This document shows positions 1 to 7,216 of a stretch of DNA of 8,306 bases, piece after piece. The stretch comes from Hyphomicrobiales bacterium (GTDB taxonomy: Bacteria; Pseudomonadota; Alphaproteobacteria; Rhizobiales; Xanthobacteraceae), in NCBI GenBank assembly GCA_016210825.1, contig JACQTM010000101.1, forward strand, positions 1-8,306, in the 5' to 3' direction. Made by a program: the position numbers and the translations under genes. Below the pieces are notes generated by a model. That model did not search any database. It was not told the DNA's origin and worked only from the letters and a program-made list of their open reading frames with translations. The stretch's first letter is position 1; each line of letters begins with the position of its first letter.

Positions 1-884
1 ATGCGCGGATCGTCCCAGCCTTTGACATGCCCCCCACGCACCAGTTCATTTAACACACGCTTGGAGAGAAGCGTGTAACTAAGATTGAGACGTGCGATCT
101 CATATTGTCTCGGCCGCGATGGGACCGGCAGATTATCGAGAAACCAATCGTAGAGAGGACGATGATCCTCGAATTCCAGCGTGCAAATGGAATGCGTGAT
201 GTGCTCGATGGCGTCGGATTGGCCATGCGCGAAGTCGTAGCTTGGATAGATACACCATTTGTTGCCAGTGCGCGGATGGCTAGAATGCAGAATCCGATAA
301 AGCGCGGGATCGCGCAAATTGATATTTCCGGAAGCCATGTCGATCTTGGCACGCAGGACGCGTGCGCCATTCGGAAACGCTCCGGCGCGCATGCGGCGAA
401 ACAGGTCAAGATTTTCCTCAATTGTGCGGTCACGCCAAGGACTGTTTCTTCCTGGTTCTGTCAATGTGCCGCGATTCGCGCGCATTTCATCTTGTGACTG
501 GTCGTCCACATAGGCCTTGCTGGCACGGATCAAATGCTCGGCCCAGTCGTAAAGCTGCTCGAAATAATCCGACGCGTGGTAAAGATGCGAACCCCAATCG
601 AAGCCAAGCCAGCGGACATCGCGTTCGATCGCGTCGATGTATTCCTGCTCCTCCTTGGTGGGGTTGGTATCGTCGAATCGGAGGTGGCAACGGCCGCCAA
701 ATTCCTTAGCCACGCCAAAATTGAGACAGATCGCTTTAGCGTGACCGATATGAAGATAGCCGTTTGGCTCGGGTGGAAAGCGGGTCACGATTATGGCATG
801 GCGTTTCGAATCGAGATCAGCCGCGATGATATCGCGAATGAAGTCGCGTCCTGCTTGCGCTAATGCTGTGTCGTCAGCAGCCAT
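1..884 (-). CDS. glnS: Glutaminyl-tRNA synthetase, N-terminal part (3' end outside window)
   Basis: This gene encodes a class Ic aminoacyl-tRNA synthetase that charges tRNA-Gln directly with glutamine in the cytoplasm. The minus strand reads open from ATG at 884 to the window edge, giving 294 complete residues of a protein usually about 550 long. The catalytic Rossmann domain is visible: FPPEPNGYLHIGHAKA carries the HIGH signature at residues 45-48, FDDTNP lies at 70-75, and the KMSKS-type loop LLSKR is at about 272-276, followed by GWDDPR at the edge. The stretch EPNGYLHIGH followed by FDDTNP distinguishes GlnRS from GluRS. The C-terminal anticodon-binding barrels would lie to the left of the window. 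A GAGG sequence at 894-897 sits nine bases before the ATG and supports this start. The gene is divergent from gltX. Many alphaproteobacteria lack GlnRS and make Gln-tRNA by transamidation, so its presence is informative. The identification is very secure. Confidence 0.96.
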   Translation of the reverse strand, partial: MAADDTALAQAGRDFIRDIIAADLDSKRHAIIVTRFPPEPNGYLHIGHAKAICLNFGVAKEFGGRCHLRFDDTNPTKEEQEYIDAIERDVRWLGFDWGSHLYHASDYFEQLYDWAEHLIRASKAYVDDQSQDEMRANRGTLTEPGRNSPWRDRTIEENLDLFRRMRAGAFPNGARVLRAKIDMASGNINLRDPALYRILHSSHPRTGNKWCIYPSYDFAHGQSDAIEHITHSICTLEFEDHRPLYDWFLDNLPVPSRPRQYEIARLNLSYTLLSKRVLNELVRGGHVKGWDDPR

Positions 885-1015
885 ACTCTTTCGCCTCGTC
901 TTATTGTCTCGCGGGAGTATCTGCCAAATCCATGCGGGCGCGCCAAGTCAAACGTGACACAATCCATACGAATAGTGCTGACACCTGTCAGCGCAACTAT
1001 GGTAGACGGGCCGCG
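885..1015. promoter_or_regulatory. Divergent glnS/gltX promoter region
   Basis: This 131-bp spacer must hold the transcription and translation signals for both divergent synthetase genes. For glnS, a TTGACT hexamer lies on the minus strand at 946-951, about 60 bases before the ATG; it resembles a -35 element, but no good -10 box follows at the usual distance. For gltX no convincing sigma-70 pair is seen. The space just before gltX contains the inverted repeat listed separately. The promoter assignment rests on gene orientation more than on sequence. Confidence 0.45.
977..992. repeat. Perfect 7+7 bp inverted repeat upstream of gltX
   Basis: The sequence GCTGACA-CC-TGTCAGC is a perfect inverted repeat with a two-base spacer, centred about 31 bases before the gltX ATG. 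The short spacer and symmetry fit a dimeric repressor operator better than an RNA hairpin, since a two-base loop would force the stem to open. The regulator is not identifiable from the sequence. Chance occurrence is possible. Confidence 0.5.
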
Positions 1016-2467
1016 ATGAACGACACCGTTGTCACGCGCTTTGCCCCCTCACCCACCGGATTCCTCCACATCGGCGGCGCCCGCACCGCATTGTTCAATT
1101 GGCTCTATGCCCGCGGGCGTAACGGCAAGATGCTACTGCGAATTGAGGATACCGATCGAGAGCGCTCGACCAAGAGCGCCGTCGACGCCATTCTCGAAGG
1201 GCTTGGCTGGCTCGGCATTACATGGGATGGTCAACCGATCTATCAATTTTCGCGTGCCGCGCGGCATCGCGAGGTTGCCGAGCAACTGCTCGCCGCCGGA
1301 CGTGCCTATCGATGCTATGCAAGTCCGGAGGAATTAGCGGAAATGCGCGAGGCTGCGCGCCGAGAGGGCCGCACCAAGCTCTATGATGGACGCTGGCGTG
1401 ACCGCGATCCATCGGAAGCGCCATCTGGAATGAATTCGGTGATCCGCCTTAAGGCGCCGTTGCATGGTGAAACGGCGATCGATGACCAGGTTCAGGGTCG
1501 CGTGGTGTGGCAGAACGAAAACCTCGATGATCTCGTACTCCTGCGGTCAGATGGTACGCCAACCTACATGTTGGCGGTCGTAGTTGACGATCACGACATG
1601 AAAGTCACTCATATCATCCGCGGCGACGATCACCTAACCAATGGCGCGCGGCAGAAGCAGATTTACGAAGCTCTTGGCTGGCCAGTGCCAATTATGGCGC
1701 ATATTCCACTCATTCACGGTCCGGATGGGTCCAAGCTCTCGAAGCGGCATGGGGCGCTCGGCGTCGATGCGTATCGCGCCATGGGCTATCTGCCTGTTGC
1801 CCTGCGCAATTATCTTGTTCGGCTCGGCTGGAGCCATGGCGACCAGGAAATCTTCTCGACAGAGGAAATGATCGCGGCCTTCGATTTAGGTCAAATTGGA
1901 CGCTCGCCTGCGCGTTTCGACTTTTCCAAGCTCGAGAGCCTAAATGGCTACTACATCCGCACAGCCGCGGATACCGAGTTACTTGGCGCACTCGAAAAAG
2001 CCTTACCGCACTTTGCTGCTGGATGTGCGCTTGCTGGAAAGATGAACCCTACGCTGCGTGCCAAACTACTAGCCGCGATGCCCAGTCTCAAGGATCGAGC
2101 GAAAACACTAATCGAGTTATTCGAAGGTACGCGCTTTCTTTGGGCCGAACGCCCGATCCATCTCGACGAGAAGGCGAAGGCGTTGCTAACACCCGATGCG
2201 TGCGCTGTAATCGATACGTTGATCCAGCGGTTTTCGGCTATCACATCATGGAGCGCCGCGTCCACGGAAGAGGTCGTGCGTGCATACGTGGATAAAGCGG
2301 GTGTAAAACTTGGTGCCGTCGCGCAACCTTTGCGCGCCGCGCTCACGGGACGGACTACCTCGCCGGGGATATTTGATGTCCTTGCGGCCCTTGGCAAGGA
2401 GGAAAGCCTCGGGCGGTTATATGATCAAGTGCGCATCGCGGACGACATTCCCAGCTCCAAAAGCTGA
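1016..2467 (+). CDS. gltX: Glutamyl-tRNA synthetase
   Basis: This cytoplasmic class Ic enzyme attaches glutamate to tRNA-Glu; in organisms without GlnRS it often also misacylates tRNA-Gln. It is 483 residues long, close to the usual 470-500. The start at 1016 (MNDTVVTRFAPSPTGFLHIG) puts the HIGH-type motif HIGG at residues 18-21, as in the family. The frame stays open upstream to 863, but the extra 51 residues match nothing and cross the divergent promoter region. The KMSKS loop is KLSKRHG beginning at K240. The second half is the helical anticodon-binding domain. The zinc-binding insertion known from E. coli has lost ligands: the CYC motif reads CYA, and the later DGRCR reads DGRWR. The gene is divergent from glnS and points towards gltA. 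Identification is secure; whether it discriminates against tRNA-Gln cannot be read here. Confidence 0.96.
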   Translation: MNDTVVTRFAPSPTGFLHIGGARTALFNWLYARGRNGKMLLRIEDTDRERSTKSAVDAILEGLGWLGITWDGQPIYQFSRAARHREVAEQLLAAGRAYRCYASPEELAEMREAARREGRTKLYDGRWRDRDPSEAPSGMNSVIRLKAPLHGETAIDDQVQGRVVWQNENLDDLVLLRSDGTPTYMLAVVVDDHDMKVTHIIRGDDHLTNGARQKQIYEALGWPVPIMAHIPLIHGPDGSKLSKRHGALGVDAYRAMGYLPVALRNYLVRLGWSHGDQEIFSTEEMIAAFDLGQIGRSPARFDFSKLESLNGYYIRTAADTELLGALEKALPHFAAGCALAGKMNPTLRAKLLAAMPSLKDRAKTLIELFEGTRFLWAERPIHLDEKAKALLTPDACAVIDTLIQRFSAITSWSAASTEEVVRAYVDKAGVKLGAVAQPLRAALTGRTTSPGIFDVLAALGKEESLGRLYDQVRIADDIPSSKS

Positions 2468-2686
2468 CGACATGTCGCGCGCAATCAAATAAGCGATCGT
2501 CCTTGGCCTAATCTCCCCTTTAGTCGTAGGGTGCCGGGCCCCGGAGCGCGGTATCTTGCGGCCTGCTGGGGGATGGGATACCCCAAATCCGCACGGACGC
2601 CTTAATTGCGCGAGCCCGTCGGGCTTACCATCTGCTGCATATACAGTCCGGTCGGCAATTTTCTTATTCACGCGCGGGGATCGAAT
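2468..2686 (+). other. gltX-gltA spacer with small hairpins, probable gltA leader
   Basis: This 219-bp stretch carries no convincing gene. Two small hairpins can be drawn: TGGGG (2567-2571) pairing with CCCCA (2581-2585) around a nine-base loop, and AGCCC-GTC-GGGCT at 2613-2625. Neither is followed by a T run, so no intrinsic terminator for gltX is evident. A GC-rich CCGG...CCGG element at 2534-2544 is too short to call. The gltA promoter presumably lies here; TATACA at 2640-2645 resembles a -10 box but has no good -35 partner. Confidence 0.4.
2676..2680 (+). promoter_or_regulatory. Ribosome binding site of gltA
   Basis: GGGGA ends six bases before the ATG at 2687. This decides the start of gltA in favour of 2687 over the in-frame TTG at 2606, whose extra 27 residues do not resemble citrate synthase. 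Confidence 0.65.
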
Positions 2687-4000
2687 ATGGACGCGAAGAC
2701 GGGCGCCAACACAAAGATCGGCAAGATCAGCGTCGGCGATCAAAATTGGAGTTTCCCGATTCATCCGGGAACGATCGGTCCGGAAGTGATCGATATCTCC
2801 AAGCTTTATAGCAGTACCGGGATGTTCACTTATGATCCTGGCTTCACCTCGACGGCGAGCTGCGAATCCAAAATTACCTATATCGACGGCGACGAGGGCA
2901 TTCTACTTTATCGGGGTTATCCGATCGAGCAATTGGCGGAGCACGGTGATTTTCTGGAGACATGCTACCTGCTACTCTATGGCGATTTACCGACCACCGC
3001 GCAGAAGATCGATTTCGATCAGCGCGTGACGCACCACACCATGGTGCACGAGCAGATGAGCCGGTTCTTCCAAGGCTTCCGGCGTGACGCGCATCCGATG
3101 GCGGTCTTGGTCGGGTCGGTTGGTGCACTGTCGGCTTTCTACCATGACTCAACCGATATTTCCGACCCGCACCAGCGGCTCGTGGCGTCAATTCGCATGA
3201 TTGCAAAAATCCCGACCCTCGCCGCCATGGCATATAAGTATTCGATCGGCCAACCGTTCGTTTATCCCAAGAATGAGCTCGACTACGCTTCGAATTTTCT
3301 GCGCATGTGCTTTGCGGTGCCAACAGAGGATTACAAGGTCAATCCGGTGATGGCGCGCGCGATGGATCGGATTTTCATTCTGCATGCCGATCACGAGCAG
3401 AATGCGTCAACATCGACTGTGCGGCTTGCTGGTTCATCCGGAGCCAATCCTTTCGCCTGCATTGCAGCCGGCTGCGCCTGCCTTTGGGGGCCAGCACATG
3501 GCGGTGCCAACGAGGCGGCACTGAATATGCTTTCGGAGATCGGCACCGTCGACCGTATTCCTGACTACGTTAAACGCGCCAAAGATAAAAACGATTCTTT
3601 CCGCCTTATGGGTTTTGGACATCGCGTTTATAAGCATTACGATCCGCGCGCCAAGATCATGCAGAAAACTTGCCACGAGGTTTTGAGCGAGCTTGGCCAC
3701 AAGGACGATCCTCTGCTCGAAGTGGCAATGGAACTTGAGCGCATCGCATTACATGACGAGTATTTCATTGAGAAGAAACTATATCCAAACATCGACTTCT
3801 ATTCCGGCATCACGTTGAAAGCGATGGGCTTTCCGACGACCATGTTCACGGTGTTGTTTGCACTTGCGCGTACCGTCGGTTGGATTGCACAATGGAAGGA
3901 AATGATCGAGGATCCGAACCAAAAGATCGGCCGCCCGCGTCAGCTCTATACAGGAGCGATACGGCGCGACTATTTACCGATCTCGACGCGGAAGTCTTAA
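2687..4000 (+). CDS. gltA: Type II citrate synthase
   Basis: This enzyme condenses acetyl-CoA and oxaloacetate into citrate, the entry step of the citric acid cycle, in the cytoplasm. The product is 437 residues, against 427 in E. coli GltA. The three catalytic residues are present in their family contexts: H271 in WGPAHGGANEA, H312 in GFGHRVYKHYDPRA and D370 in DFYSG. The N-terminal part with YDPGFTSTASCESKITYIDG and LLYRGYPIEQLAE is typical of the hexameric, Gram-negative type II enzymes. The gene follows gltX on the same strand after 219 bp and so probably has its own promoter. Its TAA stop (3998-4000) overlaps the stop of the convergent KAS III gene, leaving no intergenic room for a terminator; a candidate hairpin lies at 4028-4061 inside the opposing gene. 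Identification is secure; 2-methylcitrate synthase is unlikely, given the strong GltA-type motifs. Confidence 0.96.
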   Translation: MDAKTGANTKIGKISVGDQNWSFPIHPGTIGPEVIDISKLYSSTGMFTYDPGFTSTASCESKITYIDGDEGILLYRGYPIEQLAEHGDFLETCYLLLYGDLPTTAQKIDFDQRVTHHTMVHEQMSRFFQGFRRDAHPMAVLVGSVGALSAFYHDSTDISDPHQRLVASIRMIAKIPTLAAMAYKYSIGQPFVYPKNELDYASNFLRMCFAVPTEDYKVNPVMARAMDRIFILHADHEQNASTSTVRLAGSSGANPFACIAAGCACLWGPAHGGANEAALNMLSEIGTVDRIPDYVKRAKDKNDSFRLMGFGHRVYKHYDPRAKIMQKTCHEVLSELGHKDDPLLEVAMELERIALHDEYFIEKKLYPNIDFYSGITLKAMGFPTTMFTVLFALARTVGWIAQWKEMIEDPNQKIGRPRQLYTGAIRRDYLPISTRKS

Positions 4001-5031
4001 AGCCGGGCGTGTCCGTTTGCTGCCTTAGCGCCGTCATAGGCCCAAGTAAGATAGACGGCGCCCCAGGTAAAGCCGCCGCCGAAAGCCGCGAGGATTATTT
4101 TGTCGCCTGGCTTGAGCCGCGCTTCGTAATCCCAAAGGCACAACGGGATCGTTGCCGCAGTCGTGTTGCCGTATTTTTGAATCGTCACCATTACGCGATC
4201 CATGGAAATACCCATGCGCTCCGCGGTGGCTTCAATGATTCGCTTGTTTGCCTGATGGGGCACCAGCCAATCAATCATGCTGCCATTGAGCTGATTGCGA
4301 GTCAGGATCTCACCGGCGATTTCGGCCATTCGCGCGATTGCAAACTTGTAAACGGCGGCGCCCTCCTGATGAACGTAGTGCAGGCGTTTTGCGACAGTTT
4401 CAGGGCTTGGCGGCATGCGGCTACCGCCCGCCTTCTGGTGCAGATGCACGGCGCCGGCGCCATCGGAACGAATCAAGGCATCGATGATGCCGTTCGTACT
4501 TTTGGCCGGTTCAATTAAAACCGCACCTGCGCCGTCGCCGAAGATTACGCAGGTGGCGCGGTCGGTGTAGTCGATGATCGCCGACATTTTATCGGCGCCA
4601 ACGACGACAATCTTCCGATAATGACCGTTGGATATGAATTGGGTGGCAATGGTTACCGCATAGATGAAGCCGGAACATGCTGCTTGCACGTCAAAGCTGC
4701 CGATATTACGGACCCCGACCATGTCGCAGACAAGGTTCGCCGTGGACGGAAACACGTAATCTGGCGTTGTCGTCGCGCAGATGAGAAGGTCGATATCTTC
4801 AGGTTTTGTCGCGGTTTTACTCAGAAGACCGCGCACGGCCTCCGCCCCCATGTGCGATGTACCGAGCCCCTCGCCCTTAAGGATGCGTCGTTCTTTGATG
4901 CCGGTGCGCTCAGTGATCCAAGCGTCGCTGGTATCGACCATGCGTGCCAATTCACTATTGGTAAGGATGTGTTCAGGGAGATAGCCATGTACCCCTGTAA
5001 TCGCAGCCTGGATGGGAAATTGTACGCTCAA
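3997..5031 (-). CDS. fabH: 3-oxoacyl-ACP synthase III (FabH family, KAS III)
   Basis: KAS III condenses an acyl-CoA, usually acetyl-CoA, with malonyl-ACP to begin fatty acid synthesis. The protein is 344 residues, somewhat longer than E. coli FabH at 317. The thiolase-fold catalytic triad is complete: C119 in QAACSGF, H259 in VPHQANKR and N289 in YGNTTAA. The C-terminal FGGGFTWGAVYL and the N-terminal MVDTSDAWITERTGIKERR are family hallmarks. The start is TTG at 5031; no ATG fits, and this start gives the expected N-terminus, but no strong ribosome binding site precedes it. It lies 59 bp after lpxB on the same strand, with no hairpin in the gap, so it is probably the last gene of the lpx operon. 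Several stretches (GADKMSAIIDYTDRATC, LHQKAGGSR, PLCLWDYEA) look, from memory, more like Bacteroidetes FabH than the proteobacterial form. It could be the housekeeping enzyme or a second, specialised KAS III. Confidence 0.92.
   Translation of the reverse strand: MSVQFPIQAAITGVHGYLPEHILTNSELARMVDTSDAWITERTGIKERRILKGEGLGTSHMGAEAVRGLLSKTATKPEDIDLLICATTTPDYVFPSTANLVCDMVGVRNIGSFDVQAACSGFIYAVTIATQFISNGHYRKIVVVGADKMSAIIDYTDRATCVIFGDGAGAVLIEPAKSTNGIIDALIRSDGAGAVHLHQKAGGSRMPPSPETVAKRLHYVHQEGAAVYKFAIARMAEIAGEILTRNQLNGSMIDWLVPHQANKRIIEATAERMGISMDRVMVTIQKYGNTTAATIPLCLWDYEARLKPGDKIILAAFGGGFTWGAVYLTWAYDGAKAANGHARL
4028..4061. repeat. 8+8 bp inverted repeat just beyond gltA, possible terminator inside fabH
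   Basis: GCGCCGTC at 4028-4035 is the exact reverse complement of GACGGCGC at 4054-4061, with an 18-base loop between. It begins 28 bases after the gltA stop and lies within the last codons of the convergent KAS III gene. Because stop codons of the two genes overlap, any gltA terminator must lie in opposing coding sequence, and this is the strongest stem noticed there. No T run follows on either strand, so an intrinsic terminator is not established. Confidence 0.4.
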
Positions 5032-5090
5032 GATCGTTAACTCATACGCTCGGTAACAATCAGGGTGCAGAGGCGAAATGACATCGCAAA

Positions 5091-6344
5091 CTAATCCGCC
5101 GCGCGCTCGGAAGCTAGCTCTTGTCTGCCATTTGCGGCGAACCTGTGTTCTCGACCCTTACGGGCCAAATCCAGTACAATTACCGCGGCGCTATCGGCAG
5201 GTCTTGCGTCCTTGATTTGCATAATGTCATCGAGGCGCGCGAACGCAGCCAGTTGCGCTCGGCGTTCTGGACTATCCTCGAGCAGTGGTACAAAAGCCTC
5301 GGCCAATTCGACAGCCGTGCAGCGTTCCTGAAGAAATTCAGGCACGATATTTTCCCCGATCACGAGGTTGGCGAGGATCACCGAGGGCGCCTGAATCACT
5401 CGTCTGCCGACGGCAGCTTCGATCGTTGAGACTTTGTATGCGGCCACCATTGGCACGCCCGACAGTGCGAGCTCGAGCGTGACCGTGCCTGATTTAGCTA
5501 GCGCTGCGCGCGCATTGCGGAAAACTGCGCGCTTTTCCAGTGAATCAACAACGATTCGTGGCCGCACCGGCCAAGTCGCGATCTCTGTGTCTATCTCCTC
5601 GACGAGGTGCGGAACCGTCGGCAGAACGATGTCGATTGGGCCGTGGCGCGCGATGACGCGGCCCATTGTCTCGGCGAAAATATCCAGTAAGCGGCGGATC
5701 TCGCCACGGCGACTGCCCGGCAACATCAGGACAATGGGTGGATCGGCGAGCCTGCGCGATGCTTCCTTTTCATTCGGTCGCAATGTGGCGATCTCGCTTG
5801 CAAGCGGATGGCCCACAAAGGTACAGGATGGCCCGCCCAGCTTCTCGTGTGCAGCCGGCTCGAACGGCAACAGCGCGAGCACGTGATCTACGTAGGCGCG
5901 CATGGCGCGCGCCCGGCCGGGCCGCCATGCCCAGACCGAAGGAGAGACGTAGTCGACGATCGGGATGGAGCGCGAGATCTTGCGAACACGCCGTGCCACG
6001 CGATGAGTGAAATCCGGACTATCGATGATAACGAGTACGTCGGTTTGGGCAGCGATCACGGCATCGGCAGTCTCACGGATACGGCGCAGGATTGTTCGCA
6101 ACTTTCGCGGAATTGCGGTGAATCCGACAATTGCTAAATCCTCGATGGGGAATGGGCTGTGGATGCCTTCCGCCGCCATCGCATGGCCGCCGACACCGGC
6201 AAAATGAATGCGTGGCCCACATAGTTCCCTAATCGCCCGAATAAGCGCGGCGCCAAGCCGATCTCCCGATTCCTCGCCCGCCGCAATGAAGACTGTCATC
6301 GCATCGGAAATGAGGCGCGATCGAATCGGTGCGATGGCGCTCAT
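5091..6344 (-). CDS. lpxB: Lipid-A-disaccharide synthase
   Basis: LpxB is a peripheral inner-membrane glycosyltransferase (family GT19). It joins 2,3-diacylglucosamine-1-phosphate to UDP-2,3-diacylglucosamine, giving the beta-1,6 disaccharide core of lipid A and UDP. The protein is 417 residues, slightly longer than the usual 380-395. Family motifs appear in order: AGEESGDRLGA at about 22-32 (usually AGEASGD), YVSPSVWAWRPGR at 132-144, LPFEP at 159-163, FVGHPL at 176-181, LPGSRRGEI at 208-216 and SGTVTLELAL at 285-294. The ATG at 6344 overlaps the lpxI stop as ATGA, indicating coupled translation. An internal ATG at 6299 (MTVFIAAGEESGD) would give a more usual N-terminus, so the first 15 residues are uncertain. 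Its diacyl substrate is made by the LpxI encoded just before it. The stop is TAG at 5091-5093. Confidence 0.95.
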   Translation of the reverse strand: MSAIAPIRSRLISDAMTVFIAAGEESGDRLGAALIRAIRELCGPRIHFAGVGGHAMAAEGIHSPFPIEDLAIVGFTAIPRKLRTILRRIRETADAVIAAQTDVLVIIDSPDFTHRVARRVRKISRSIPIVDYVSPSVWAWRPGRARAMRAYVDHVLALLPFEPAAHEKLGGPSCTFVGHPLASEIATLRPNEKEASRRLADPPIVLMLPGSRRGEIRRLLDIFAETMGRVIARHGPIDIVLPTVPHLVEEIDTEIATWPVRPRIVVDSLEKRAVFRNARAALAKSGTVTLELALSGVPMVAAYKVSTIEAAVGRRVIQAPSVILANLVIGENIVPEFLQERCTAVELAEAFVPLLEDSPERRAQLAAFARLDDIMQIKDARPADSAAVIVLDLARKGREHRFAANGRQELASERAAD

Positions 6345-7216
6345 TGTTTTCGTCCGGATTCGGGAATTCCGACAATAAAAACCTTCGCACGATTGGCTGC
6401 CATCACGATCGCATCAGGTTCCGCGATCACCGTGCCTCCAGCGACAACGGCAACCCCGGCAAGACCTGCATTCGCAATTCCGGCAATGGTCTGCGGGCCA
6501 ATCGACGGAAGATCGAAACGGCGGTCCTGGCCAGCCTTCGGTGCTTTAACGAGTACGCCGGTGCCTCGCGAAGCTGGAATCCGCCCAATCTTTCGCAATT
6601 CGGCGATCCGCGCCAGCATCGCGTCGGTGCCTTCGGCGCCTTCGACAGCCAGGACATGATTGCCGGCGACGACGGCCGCTTGCCCCACATCGAAAGGACT
6701 GATTGCATCCAATAAAGCGAGCCCTCGCGCTATATCACCGCGATCGCAGTCCGCGGGTTGCACAGCGCCCAGTACACCTTCCGTAACCAAAATTTCGGGC
6801 GCTATTTCATGGGCGCCGACGAGGCGGAAGCCCTGTTCTTCGAAGATGGCGCCGAGGCTCTTTAGCAAGTGGTCGTCGCCGCCACGGTATGCTGCAATGA
6901 TGCGCGGTAGGACCCGAATCGATCCCCAATCTGGAAGCACGCGCCATAAAGATGGGCGGACGACGCCGCCAATAAAAACCACATCGTGGCAGCCATGTTC
7001 GCGCGCGAAACGGCAAAGACGGCCAAATTGTCCCAGGCCGCCCCACTGGTGGGGATATCGTGCCGCCAATTTGGGATCTGCCCAACCGCGTAGCGCGTAG
7101 ATCACGACTCGCCGGCCGCTGCGTTCAACCGTTTCCGCGACCGTAAACGGCAAGGTGCCCGCCCCACAGACAATTGCCAGTGGAGTTTCGTCATTGGCCG
7201 TTTCGATGCTGGTCAT
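6341..7216 (-). CDS. lpxI: UDP-2,3-diacylglucosamine diphosphatase, LpxI family
   Basis: LpxI (formerly DUF1009) hydrolyses UDP-2,3-diacylglucosamine to 2,3-diacylglucosamine-1-phosphate and UMP. It is the alphaproteobacterial replacement for the unrelated LpxH. The protein is 291 residues, a normal length for the family. The N-terminal domain starts with LAIVCGAGTLP at 13-23, a Rossmann-like glycine motif, and continues with GGVVRPS at 83-89 and GDDHLL at 113-118. The C-terminal domain carries KAPKAGQDRRFDLPSIGP at 224-241, followed by GGTVIAEPD at 260-268. D235 in the RFDLP segment is the likely counterpart of the catalytic aspartate known from Caulobacter LpxI (Asp225); this is an alignment by eye. 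The start overlaps the lpxA stop and the stop overlaps the lpxB start, both as ATGA, which suits sequential steps of one pathway made at matched levels. Confidence 0.94.
   Translation of the reverse strand: MTSIETANDETPLAIVCGAGTLPFTVAETVERSGRRVVIYALRGWADPKLAARYPHQWGGLGQFGRLCRFAREHGCHDVVFIGGVVRPSLWRVLPDWGSIRVLPRIIAAYRGGDDHLLKSLGAIFEEQGFRLVGAHEIAPEILVTEGVLGAVQPADCDRGDIARGLALLDAISPFDVGQAAVVAGNHVLAVEGAEGTDAMLARIAELRKIGRIPASRGTGVLVKAPKAGQDRRFDLPSIGPQTIAGIANAGLAGVAVVAGGTVIAEPDAIVMAANRAKVFIVGIPESGRKQ

Noticed and set aside
863..1015. N-terminal extension of gltX to 863
   Set aside because: The added 51 residues match no GluRS feature and would overlap the glnS start; the ATG at 1016 gives the standard N-terminus.
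2534..2544. CCGG-GCC-CCGG as a gltX terminator
   Set aside because: The stem is only 4 bp with no T run following.
2606..2686. Upstream TTG start for gltA
   Set aside because: The extra 27 residues are not citrate-synthase-like, and GGGGA at 2676-2680 is well placed for the ATG at 2687.
3880..4518. 212-codon plus-strand frame spanning the end of gltA and running antisense to fabH
   Set aside because: It begins out of frame inside gltA and is the complement of fabH codons; no family resemblance.
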